The notes beneath the pieces are model-generated. The model made no database searches. It worked only from the letters and a program-made list of their open reading frames with translations, and was not told the origin of the DNA. A DNA stretch of 64,000 bases from Saccharum officinarum (lineage: Eukaryota > Streptophyta > Magnoliopsida > Poales > Poaceae): assembly GCA_020631735.1 (NCBI GenBank), contig CM036199.1, forward strand, positions 18,765,553 to 18,829,552. The letters run 5' to 3'. Of this stretch, positions 53,771 through 64,000 are shown one piece after another (the stretch's first letter is position 1; each line of letters starts with the position of its first letter). Both the position numbers and the translations under genes were made by a program.

Positions 53771-56700
53771 AAAAAAACTACGGTGTCTCGCCTCGCTGCC
53801 TCCGTCAGCTCTGCGCTTTCTCTGGCGCCTTCTCTCCCCATGCTCCTGCTACAATGCTTCCTCTCCCCTAGTATTACCATGATGCTTCACCTTGTCAAAT
53901 TTTTGTTTCATATCTCCTATGTATTTCCTATGTTGCACCCTGAGGTTTATTAAAAACTTTCTTGTATTTTGAATTCCTATAGGATCGAAAACCTGGTGCA
54001 ACTACTGATACTTACCTCTGTTTTCTGTTACTTGACACAGAACTGAAAACCTTTAACAATTTCAACCATGCTTTTTCTGATAAAGCTTTTAGATACTTCC
54101 AAATTTTCATATATGTGAGATTTTTCTTATTGAGCATCCTTCATCGGTGTTATACACTTTGAACAACCTAAGAACTTTCTGTAGGGAAAAAAGACAGATA
54201 GTGAAATTTGCTAGAGTCAAAGATTGGTGACAAGTAAGCATAAACAAAGCGAAGTATAAATACGTAGGTTCGTTCTACAAACTCAGCACATAAGGAAAAA
54301 ATTGCAATTGAAATTTAGAATGGTAGTGAATGCAGTAAATCGCGAGGCCTTGCTCTAAACAATTAAGTATCTGTTTGGATCACCTAGGGTTAATTGTTAG
54401 ATGACTAAAGTTTAGTCCTCTACTATTTGATACATGGACTAGTGGCTATTAGTCCGTTCTAGCTTCCTGTTGCCAACTAGTGGGCCAGTTGTTAGTCAGG
54501 TTAGACTAAAAATTATTCTATCAATTCGTTTAAAAGAAAATTATGTTCTCTCAAAACTAGTTCACATATTCGGATGTGATATCAGGCCATATGTTTTCGG
54601 TACGACAAATGCACGGAAAGAAAATGGGTTGTGAAAATCAAGCGCCACGTACATAAAAGAAGATCTGAAAAGAAACATCCAAACCTGTACCCGTCGTGCT
54701 GATTTTTTCAAACCTGTTGGACCCCGGCTTGCATTGTCACTTGCGAGGCCCCCACACCCAACTTCCAAACCTCACAACCGGTACAAGAACACACAGTCAA
54801 AGCCGGCCTTTGGATCCAGCCACGAGCCGTACACATACAGACAAAGGAGATGAAGCTAAGGCATCGCTGTCCAAGACGACAACACCACAGCCACAAATAA
54901 GGGTTTGTTTAGTTTCACTCCCTAAAGTTTAGTGTCCAGCGCCGATCAACTCATCCCATGCGTCCCGAACTAAAACAAATTAACGGGCAGCATAAGTCAC
55001 ACTCGCCCCCAAACTTAAATTCCGCTGACAATTCCACTTGGTGTTGAGCAGACCTGCACCTGCTAATACCCCGGCCGTGTGTGTCGGGGACATGCCTCGG
55101 CCCTTGATGGGTAAAGCCGAATCAATTTCATTTGTCTAGGTGTGGCCTCTCGCCTATATGGGTGTATAATAGACTAGCCATTGGAGAAGAGAACTCCTAT
55201 GCGAATCATTGTTTATTCAGAGCGTCATCTTAAGACGAAGCCGATCGATGCCAATTGCCCTGGCAAGGATAATCTTGATCACCAGTAGTACATGATGGGG
55301 GCAATAATGCACGCGGAGTAAACAACCATTTCATGTCCGCACCTACTTTCAAGTTTTGATGAATAGCGGTTGACGGACGGCGAAGACCACATTGTTAAGT
55401 GCGTTCGATGCTCCGGATATGCAAGACGATTCCCGCGAAATTCTTACGTTTTCTGAAGCGACGAGGGAGACATGTTCTTTTTTCTTTTTCCTTCATTGAC
55501 TTTGTGGATGATATAAATGTTTGAGGGAGGATGAGCTACAATGGTATCAAATAATTCGCTTTGGATTGACGCGTGCTATCTTATGGTGACTTGGCACGGC
55601 CTTTAAGTAATCCCTTCCTTGATGCCGATCGCGAGAGCCAGCTGGTCAGAGCCAGGACGACACAGCGACATGGTCGACCCCCCGTCCCTTCCGGCATATT
55701 ACAGCCAAAACGTACGCTTCTATGCTTCGGCATAACCAGAGCACGAAACCGCAGCATCCAATCGAGCTATACAATGCCGACTTGCAATACGTCGTTAGCA
55801 CAAGAACCGTCACACGACACGGGTTAGTAGGTGGCGCCCGGCCCGGGAAATAAAATAATGATGGCTCGGAGTATTTGAGGGGTGATGATGATCATATGAC
55901 GGAGCTCCTCCTCCATGGACCAATGGCTCCATGTGGAGTTCATGGGGTACTACGTCATGCGGCTGGCAGGAATTGTTGTTATCTCAGGCAGGTTTCAGCT
56001 CATTTTTTGCAGGGAAAGAAAAGAGTACTGTGGATAATTAGCGTAGCCTCCGTGGATAATTCGTGTAAGCACGTCACACATCACGGACGGAATCTGCCAG
56101 CAGTGCAGTGCTTCATGCTCATGCACCGTGCGTCATGCACTGCTCGCCGGCCGAACCGAACCGTCCAGATCCATCCATCTCGCCTTTTTCAACCCCGCAT
56201 GGTGGTGCTTCCCCACATGAATATTTCATTGCTCCCCTAGTGCCTGCTTTTACATCATTTGATCACTTGTGATCTAAATTGTTTTACATAGCATTTGTGA
56301 AGACACCAGCCCAGGAGATTCATTGGCCTGATCAGCAACCCTCTGCTTCTCCAAGCTAAAAATCAATTTACTGCCTAATTTGGCAACTACTCACCATGTC
56401 CCAAAGGATCGAAATTCTATTGCTCAAATTTTATCAAAAATTGTTGTCAAAAGAATTAGGGAGTGTTTGATCCGACCGCAGTTATCGCCACAGTTACGGT
56501 GACGCCACAAAAAATAGTACTCGTGTTTGGCTGATATAAGAAGACTTAAGACATAGAAAACACACATTCATTTCTTGTCACAGGGTGTGGTGTTGGATTT
56601 GGACGCCACAGTTATGTCACCACCTCACATAAGGCGTGGCAAACCATGGTCCATAACCACACACGCCCCTAATTTCCTTCCACATTTACTTGAGCTGCAG

Positions 56701-57109
56701 CTGCACATAGATTTCTAAGCACCAAAAGACTATGGGGGCGTTGATATAGCAACATGGCTACATGCAGATATCTTAGTTACATTCGAGTAGTTCTCAAATT
56801 AGTGGCTAGCGCTTCGGACGCACATCTCGAGCCCGCATCTTATCCCACGTCCATGCCCACAATCCATTCCACGCCCGCGGCCCGCGTCTGGACGCAGCCC
56901 GCGCCCACATCCCATCCGGCTGCGCACCACGTCAGCACGCGACGCTGCGTCTCCGTCGCGCGGCTCCCTCATCCACCGCCTCACCCCTACGCGACGCCCT
57001 GTCCTCCGCTGTGCTCTGTCTCCATTGCGTCCCATCCTCTGCCGTGCTCTGTCTTCGCCGCGCACCATCCCTGCTCCGCTCCCATCGTAACGTCTCATCT
57101 CCTTTGCAT

Positions 57110-57390
57110 CAACATCCGTCATGCGATTGCAACATATGCAACCTACATATATAGTCATTGCAACATCCAGATAAAGCACTTGCAACATACATGTGAAACA
57201 ACTGAAACATTTAGAACATACACTTGCAATGTATATTTGAAACAGTTGAAACATTTGAAACATACACTTGCAACATACATGTATAGCATTGCAACATATG
57301 TAACACTAGATTTACTTTTGCAACATCCAAATAAAACACATACAACATACATCTGAAACGCATGAAACATACAGTTGCAACATGTGCTCA
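57110..57390 (+). repeat. TTGCAACAT-rich dispersed repeat, third locus
   Basis: Dense CTTGCAACATACATG and GAAACA motifs, with TTTGCAACATCCA(A/G)ATAAA as at the other loci. The preceding segment (56820-57110) is GC-rich and proline-coding in appearance; the following one (57400-57500) is GC-rich too. Confidence 0.62.
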
Positions 57391-58889
57391 TCTGCTTGCT
57401 GCTTGAGCAAATAGAGGCTCGTTGACACGGAGCTTGACGCCGGCGCGAAGCTCGATGCACAGAGTGGCGCGGAGATCGCCGGTGCGGAGTTAAGTCATGT
57501 AAAACCTCCGCTTGGACCGGCCTAATAAATACTGTATGTGTCATTTTTGCCTCCATACCAATTTGTCTTAAGTTTATTTTGGACGGAAAGAGTATACGTA
57601 TATTATTACACGCTTTGATAGGCGATGGTGACGATGCAAAGGCTAAGAATCAACATCCCGTTAATACCACAAATTATCAGTGTCTTGTGTCTCTGTGTGC
57701 TGCATTCCAAATTTTGATTGGTATACGTACAATAAATCTGTGGTGACAATAAGCTGGCAGTGCAACCAACTACTCTTCCTTTCTGTTTCGAGATAGAATC
57801 GTTCTCGGGCGGAGCAACCACCATGCTGCCGTTTTCCATGCCCGCTTGCCGATTGTACCACGCAATGCCACTTGGATCAACGCGCTGATCAATTTTGGGC
57901 GCACGGGCATGCCAAGCCAACGCTGGATAGATATAGATAGATAGATGGCCGGCCAGGCATCACTGACGCGAACGACCGTTTGAGCTTCAGGAAAGCCCCC
58001 GGCCACGCACGCCATCTTGTACTAGCAGAATCCTCCTATTGCCACTTCAGAGGCTGTGGATCTGATCGGTGAGGACCAAAGGCATTGCTATTTGGTGCCG
58101 GTTCGTGGAGGGTTTTGTTATTAGTCAACCGTGGGTGCATCCTGTCTCGCGTGATTTTTTTTTTGGCCTTTGCGGCACTGTACGTGATTGATCATTACGA
58201 TCCGGCTGCTAGCTAGGAAGGCCAAGTGGAATGTGGATCCACCAGCGCTGCGAGCGAGCGCGTGCCTGTCGATCTTCTGATGGACCGCCACCGGCACCGG
58301 CAGTGCATGCTCTCCTTTTTTTGAGAGCGAAAACGACCGGCAGCGACTGAGCGGCACGGTATGTGATGTGATCGCCCGGGTTGACACGCGCCACTACGGG
58401 CTCGTGTGGTGATTTCCATTGCTTTTCCTGACAATTGCTTGCACTGCTTGAAGGAGACATGCATCAAAGCCAGCATCTTAAGCATAGTAGTAGTATAGTA
58501 AGTTGGTCGTACAAATAAGCGAACTTCTCTAGCCATCACACGTTTACTATGTTGGTCGTACAAAGAAGCACTACTTTTTGTCTTGAAAAGATACTGTACA
58601 ATTCTGGCTCAATTGTATAAAGTATAACCGAAGTTTGGAAAAAATATATCAGTATTTATTTATATAATACTAAATAAGTATACTATAGAAATATATTTCA
58701 CAACAAAACTAATAATATTTGTTCGGAACCATCTAAATTAATATTTTTTACAAATTTAATCAAAATAAATTAAGTCGCTATGGTTAGAAATATACTTAGA
58801 GTTATATTTTGCTCTTTAAGACGAAGGAAGTAGCATTTGAGAAGAAAGGCCCAGTGCTTTGAGAAAGAGGGCCAGCACTTCCGGTGGCT

Positions 58890-59570
58890 AGAAGTAAGGC
58901 TGACCGCACCGCCCCGACCTGCACACCGCACGCTAAAAGGGGTGGGGTCCACTTGCCAGGCCCAGTACCGATCAAGGAGCCGCCGCACGCCGAACGGTAC
59001 CCTGCCCTCTATCCGCTACTCCTCGCTCTCTCCGCCTCGCCGGCGGCCCCAGCGCGCGTGGCGGCTCGGCGGCGCGGGGCCCGGCGCTCCTCCCTCCAGC
59101 AGCTCGGGGCGGCGCGGGGTCCCTGGCGCGGCCTCCCCGACGCGGTACGGCTCCCCGGCGTGAGCGTGGCTCCCCAGCGCGGCGAACGGCTCCCCGGCAC
59201 GGCGCGGCTCGCGAGGCGGCGGCGAACGGTCTCCGGTGGGCGCGGCTCCCGAGGCGGCGGCGGACGACCTCCTCCTCGCAGTCTCCGGCGGGCGCGGCTC
59301 CCTCCTCCCCATCGTCTCCGCGTGGGGCGTGGCAACCTCCCAGCGCTGGCGTGGCTCCCAAGGCGGCGGCCTTCACCGGCGCTCCTCCCTCCAGCGACGT
59401 GGGGCCCACAGCTGGAGAGGATAGCGTTCCTCTCCGGCGCCTCCAGATTTTCAGTGTCACTGTAGTGAACGGAGCTTTGGCGATCGTGATACCGGTGTAT
59501 GGTGCGGACGCTAAAACGCTAAATTTGACGTTGCGGGCGTTTTACCGCTGCGCGGTGCGGACAGCCTAAA
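58890..59570. mobile_element. GC-rich non-autonomous DNA transposon with GGCTG(A/T)CCGCACCGC ends
   Basis: GGCTGACCGCACCGC near 58900 is matched in inverse orientation by GCGGTGCGGACAGCC near 59555. The interior is exceptionally GC-rich, with many CGGCTCCC(C/G)GGCG-like repeats, so long frames are open on both strands without protein meaning. The target duplication is not clear. Confidence 0.55.
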
Positions 59571-61591
59571 AGTGGTACTTCAAAAGGACACGGGAACGCA
59601 ACAGACAGTACTCCACCTTTCAAGCGCGCTGTGCTCCTTCCATCCTAAAAATAATATAGTACAAATCTAGCTCTATTTTAGTTATTTTCAAAAAAGTTGA
59701 TTAATATTAAACTATCAATATGTATAGCACAAATTATATATGCATACTATAAAATATTTCCTTACAGATTTAATAACGTTTATTTAGTGTCATAAATATG
59801 TAAATTTTATTAAACTAATAGTTTTGATTCAAGTAGTACTATGACAGTAATTTGGTAATTGCATTGGTTTTTAGGACATCGTACTCGTACTCCTATGCTA
59901 TGCTATCACGTTGCGGTTGTGCGCTAGCTTTTGGAGTCTTGTAATTTGACGACGACGAAGCATGGAAAGTTGGCGCCAGACGCCAGGGGGATCAGAGCAT
60001 CAGACGGTGACATTCCCTTTTGCCCCGGTTTTTGTTGTCCGCTTGGCCGGCCGCCCCTCGCCAAGTCCGTCCGGCGCTTTTGGTCCCGCTCCATCGGGCC
60101 AAACGAACGGTAGCCAGGAGCCCAGGACCCCGGAGACCGTTGTTGCTCTAGTGCTCCTACTGTTTGTGCTTCTTGTTGCATCTCGTAGCTAGGACTAGGA
60201 GCACTCCTCGTGCTCCGACTCCGACACGAGACTAGCTAGTGCTCCGACCGGCGTACGGTGTTCCAGGAAACAGCCACTCCTCGTGCTCCTCGCTCCGCGG
60301 CGCTGCCAAAGGAAATTCGGGCGTCAAATGCCTGACGAACGAAGCAAAAAAATAACAGGGGACGACGGAGGGTTGGCAGGGAGGGAGAGGGAGAGGGACA
60401 CGTGCTTCACGACCTTCTCTTGTAGAACAGGAAGAAGATGCCCGTGGGGGCGTGCGGTGCGGTGCGCTGCGGGGCAGATCCGGTCCTAGGGTGTGTTTAG
60501 TCGGTGAAAAGTGGATAAAAAGTTACTGTGACACCTTTTATTTTTATTTGACAAATATTATCTAACTGTGAAGTAACTAGGTTCAAAAGATTCGTCTAGC
60601 AAATTACAGATAAACTATGCAATTAGTTATTTTTTTATCTACATTTAGTGCTCCATGCATGCGTTTACAGATTTGATGTGATGGATGAAAGAGGAAATAT
60701 TTTAGGTTTGCATGAGAAGTGAATGAGTCCCTAGTTTTTGGCGAATACGATGCCGCGAACAGGTGAGTGCCGTGCCGTGCCGTGCTCCCGCAGCTCCGCA
60801 TGGCGCATGAGATGGGTTGGTGGTGGAGGTAGACGAGGACAGCGGATGGCAACCTCTGCTGCTCCGCAATTATTCTGTCGTATGGATAACCGGCGAGCAA
60901 GGGGGTTTAGTTCTGAATGTGATAGCTTGTGGTCGCGGGCATCTCACCTGGATGCCTTGGCATCACCACGCCACGGATTCCCTTGCTCACCATTGGAAAT
61001 TACTACTACTCAGCTTCTTCCGCCTTGTCTGGGGTGGGTTATCGTTCTATCAGCGATCAGGATGAGTTCCGTGGTAATTTTGGGTGCGGAACCTGCCGAA
61101 TTCGCTAGCATATATACAGGCTATTATATAAACAAACCGTAAAAGGCTGAGACCGTTGGTAGTTGGTAGGAGTACAACTTTTTAAGCTTTGTTACCAATA
61201 CTTTGCAATAACCGGAAAATGTTTATATTTGAAATCTTTTTGAGAAGATTTGTTCATAAGTAGTAACTACTGGCGTCGTAATATCAGATTTTCATCTGTT
61301 CCATAAAGCTTTCCTTTTGGAACCAGTAACATGATTATATCTAAGCAAATCTCGCGATTAAAATCGTACTGTACTTATTTGCCCCAATTACATAAATAAA
61401 GCGGCGCTATCAATGGGTGCGTAGCCGAGGCTAAGAATTGTTCCCCGCAGGCCGCAAGCGCCAAGCGTGAGGACAAAATCGCCCAGCTCGCAATCGCCAG
61501 CGCCGGCCCGGGGTGGCGATGGATATGAGGGGCCGCCGCACCCGCACCGCACCAGGCACCACCGTCCACCGCACCGCACCGCCCAAACGGC
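59571..61591. other. Intergenic region upstream of the GT17 gene
   Basis: A decayed Stowaway-like segment (about 59630-59860, starting GCTCCTTCCATCC) and the MITE at 60489-60730 are the only features I can support. The stretch 60740-61140 has an open frame but no recognisable protein signature. Confidence 0.45.
60489..60730. mobile_element. MITE of the CTTTTGAGCCTAG group, CTA target duplication
   Basis: About 242 bp, with GGGTGTGTTTAGTCGG at the left, GAATGAGTCC at the right, and CTA at 60486-60488 and 60731-60733. The core (AAGATTCGTCT, AGTTATTTTTT, CATTTAGTGCTCCATGCATGCG) matches the MITE at 3989-4231. Confidence 0.75.
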
Positions 61592-61599
61592 TATAATTA
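61592..61599 (+). promoter_or_regulatory. Possible TATA box of the GT17 gene
   Basis: TATAATTA lies about 370 bp upstream of the ATG at 61968, in an otherwise GC-rich promoter. Placement is plausible for a ~340-base 5' leader but no other evidence supports it. Confidence 0.35.
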
Positions 61600-61967
61600 G
61601 GCGGCTCCAAACGAAACGCCCCTCTCTGGCTCTCTCGCTCTTGCGCCGGCGACCCCGCGGATCCCAGCTAATCACCGCCAGGTCCCCCGAGTCCAGCCAG
61701 CGCCAGGACAGGTCCCCTGCCACGGGGACCTGCGAATAGCCAGCGGCTCCGAGGGACCGGAGCCGGAAAAGCGCCAACCGCCGGAGCTCTCTCCGCCCCC
61801 GGCGATCGCCCGCGCCATTGGAGCTGCTCCTCGCGCGCGGCTGCTGCTTCCTCTCGGGGGGATTTCCTTCTTGCGGGCTCCCTCCCCCCACCTCCCGTAG
61901 GCCGTCTCGTTTTCGGATTCGTTCGCTCCGGCGGGTGGGGAGCGTTCCTGCCGTGCGGGGCGCGGCG

Positions 61968-64000
61968 ATGCCGGAGGCGGGGCACTACGGGTACAAGAAG
62001 ACCGACGGCATCTGCGACGGCGTGTGCGGCGAGGTGAGCCCCACTCGTCCCCCCCATCCCCATCCCCCTGCCCCGTTCACCCGCCTCCCCTCCCTTCCCC
62101 TTCCCTTCTGCAGTCAGATCTGCGCCGCGCGGCGAGGCGGTAGGTTCTTTGGCCCGCCGGGACGGTTCTATGCCGCGGACGCGTGGCGCATTCGGCCCGG
62201 ACCGCGCGCTCGTGTCCCCGCCCGCCACGATTTGGCGTGCGACCCCGCGCCCGTGATGACGCGTCACGCGAAGTTTCGGGCTTTCGATGGGAGATGCTGG
62301 TTGTGCTTGGATTCTGGGGGCGGCGCTGGGCGTGGAGGCCGTTGCTGTTCCATGCTCGTGCGGTGTCGTTGATCTGCCCTGCAGCCCTGGTATGGGCGAC
62401 GGGGCGGATTAGGTGTGTTGCCCGTGCCGCTGGGGAGTCCGAATTCTTCACGCCTTTTGGGTGGCAGAATCTCGCGACGTGGCCGAATCGCGTGTTTCGG
62501 ACATGACATTTGGAGCTTCAGAATATGTCTCTGGATGAGCTTGGCAGTGTTTTTTTCCTGCTGCTTTCTTGATTCCATCCATCACGCGGGCTCTCGTGCT
62601 GCCAGAGTTTTAGGCTTTGCGCCGAATTTGCAGAATTTTGGACTGTTAATCCCTTTGGATAGACAGGAAAAGCTACGGCCTTTTTTGGAAACATTACAAT
62701 CAGTGGTGTCGGAGTGCTCTTGTAACCTAAAGCCGATTTAGTTCAGTTGGGCATTGTGATACCCTAAATGCTTTGGGTTTTCTGTTCCTAGTTTATATGG
62801 TTTTTTGCTAACCACGTGCCCGTTGTTAACTTTAGCTTTCTGCGTTTGTGCATGTAATTGTGACATTACAATCAGGTTTTTGTTTGTTCTTTGCTGGTTT
62901 GTGCGGTGTTAGTCAGCTTCTTTTTAAGTGTTAAGCTTTTGATGACGCCTTCCTGGAAATAACAAACCCTTCTGCTCTGAAAAGTTGATGTTTGGGTTAT
63001 TGCTTCAGGAATTTATATCTCTTCGGTAAGAAGGCTTTGTTTATAGCAAAGTTTTGTTGCTTTGGGGGTAGAGAGTGCCTAATACATGTGAATACTAGTA
63101 GAATTTAAATAGTTTAGTCTAGTAATTGTTTGAAGATAGCTGGTGTTCTTATTTTCTTTACAGAATTCCTTTTTGTCCACTATTGCTTGTTTGATTTCTT
63201 ATATGGCTGATGATTTCATTGCAGCCTGTGTCAAAGGCAGCTCTCACCATGTCAAGGCTAAAGTGCGCGCTCCGGGGATTTGATTTAAGGGCACTTATGG
63301 TCCTCTTGATCGGTGTGCCAATTCTAATCCTAATGATATACGCGCATGGTCAGAAGGTCACATACTTCCTCCGGCCAATCTGGGAATCTCCTCCCAAGCC
63401 CTTCAAGACAATCCCTCACTTCTACCATGAGAATGTCACCATGGAGAACCTCTGCAAGTTACATGGGTGGAAAGTCCGTGATATCCCACGCCGTGTCTTT
63501 GATGCTGTACTCTTCAGCAATGAGCTTGATATCCTGGAGATCCGTTGGAATGAGCTTAGTCCCTATGTGTCAGAGTTTGTGCTTCTTGAGTCCAACTCAA
63601 CCTTTACTGGCATTAAAAAGCCCCTCCACTTCAAGGAAAACAAGCATCGGTTTGGGTTTGCTAAATCACGGCTGACATATGGTAATATCGGGGGACGGTT
63701 CGTGAAGGGGGAGAACCCATTTGTTGAGGAGTCATATCAGAGGGTTGCCCTTGACAGGCTTCTTAAGCTTGCAAGAATAGAAGATGATGACTTGCTGATC
63801 ATGTCAGATGTCGATGAAATCCCTAGTGGTCACACAATTGATCTCTTAAGGTGGTGCGACGACATTCCAGACATACTTCATCTTCAGCTCAGGAATTATC
63901 TTTACTCGTTTGAGTTTTTCCTGGATGACAAGAGCTGGAGGGCATCGATACACAAGTACCGATCTGGAAAGACAAGGTATGCGCACTTCCGGCAGACAGA
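61968..64000 (+). CDS. GT17 beta-1,4-N-acetylglucosaminyltransferase-like protein, 3' end outside window
   Basis: Exon 1 is 61968-62033 (22 codons, ending CGVCGE-like at a GT donor). Exon 2 starts at 63225 after TTGCAG, in phase 0, and is open to the window end. Family GT17 contains MGAT3, which adds the bisecting GlcNAc to N-glycans. Plants have several GT17 proteins whose acceptors are not settled. A short cytoplasmic N-terminus is followed by one membrane anchor at about residues 45-63 (LMVLLIGVPILILMIY), giving a type II Golgi protein. The lumenal part has PRRVFDAVLFSNELDILEIR, ESNSTFTG and SDVDEIP, the family's acidic metal-binding type motif. An ESYQR.ALDRLL helix precedes it. About 280 residues are visible. 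The 1.19-kb first intron is normal for this gene structure. Confidence 0.92.

Larger units (their letters stand above)
50492..58889. other. Transposon-rich intergenic region without a supported gene
   Basis: Apart from the repeats listed separately it holds further MITE-like segments. One at 51670-51975 has CTCGTTTGGTTGGGGG-like ends. Another near 54370-54560 starts TGTTTGGATCACCTAGGG. A third at 56458-56672 has GGGAGTGTTTGATCC at one end and CACACGCCCC at the other. AT-rich Stowaway-like debris lies at 57560-57600 and 58590-58830. Short open frames exist but none shows a recognisable domain, splice structure or codon bias. Confidence 0.5.

Noticed and set aside
55573..56240. Two open frames of 84 and 121 codons that could be a small gene
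   Set aside because: No recognisable domain, no paired splice sites that extend them, and mixed composition; treated as chance frames in intergenic DNA.
58972..59465. Long open frames on both strands in very GC-rich DNA
   Set aside because: Frames are open on both strands because of base composition, the peptides are low-complexity Arg/Ala/Pro, and the segment is bounded by inverted repeats of a transposon.
61388..61891. 167-codon minus-strand open frame upstream of the GT17 gene
   Set aside because: It lies antisense in the GC-rich promoter/5' leader of the GT17 gene, with no family resemblance.

Overview
The window comes from a plant nuclear genome, almost certainly a grass. It is full of grass-type MITEs, a tRNA-derived SINE, Ty3/gypsy and Ty1/copia LTR sequences and GC-rich first exons. 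The five recognisable gene families are plant or general eukaryotic: a P-class PPR protein, a SOG1-clade NAC factor, a small membrane protein, PCH2/TRIP13 and a GT17 glycosyltransferase. The MITE types suit a panicoid grass (sorghum, sugarcane or Miscanthus-like), but the species cannot be fixed from sequence alone. Two runs of exactly 100 N (14435-14534 and 41678-41777) show that this is a scaffold built from at least three contigs.

The dominant structure is a very large, nearly identical inverted repeat. Bases 1-14434 are the reverse complement of about 24697-39138. Each arm carries the same intronless 524-aa PPR gene, the same seven-exon NAC gene (446 aa predicted) and the same SINE, MITEs and retrotransposon 3' end. 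The arms differ by scattered SNPs and mostly 1-2 bp indels, roughly a few per thousand bases. The left arm stops at the first N gap, inside the retrotransposon integrase. This is either a recent inverted segmental duplication or, more likely, two haplotype copies of one locus placed tail to tail in the scaffold.

The spacer (14535-24696) holds a truncated copia-type LTR, a degenerate short tandem repeat, a minus-strand gypsy 5' end, and then a structurally complete Ty3/gypsy Tat-lineage element at 17662-28025. That element has 472/473-bp LTRs, a perfect 5-bp target duplication (GCGTG), gag, protease, RT, two RNase H domains, integrase, an antisense spliced coiled-coil ORF and a 13 x 34-bp tandem array. 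Its coding region is broken by eight in-frame stops and one frameshift.

To the right, 39139-41677 carries a Stowaway MITE and a gene for a 174-aa predicted multi-pass membrane protein. After the second gap comes the 5' part (seven exons, minus strand) of PCH2/TRIP13 (rice CRC1), cut off by the gap. From 44.4 to 61.5 kb the window is intergenic and dominated by transposons: Tourist-type MITEs, a 569-bp hAT-like element with an 8-bp target duplication, a 2.9-kb solo LTR with a GCCCC target duplication, a 139-bp tandem duplication and AT-rich MITE clusters. At 61968 a GT17 (beta-1,4-N-acetylglucosaminyltransferase-like) gene starts on the plus strand and runs off the window end.

The genes are ordinary single nuclear genes with no operon-like relationship. 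I found no convincing new multi-gene system. The most informative signals are the inverted repeat with its gap-truncated genes, an exon duplication inside the SOG1-like gene, and the internal architecture and decay pattern of the Tat element.
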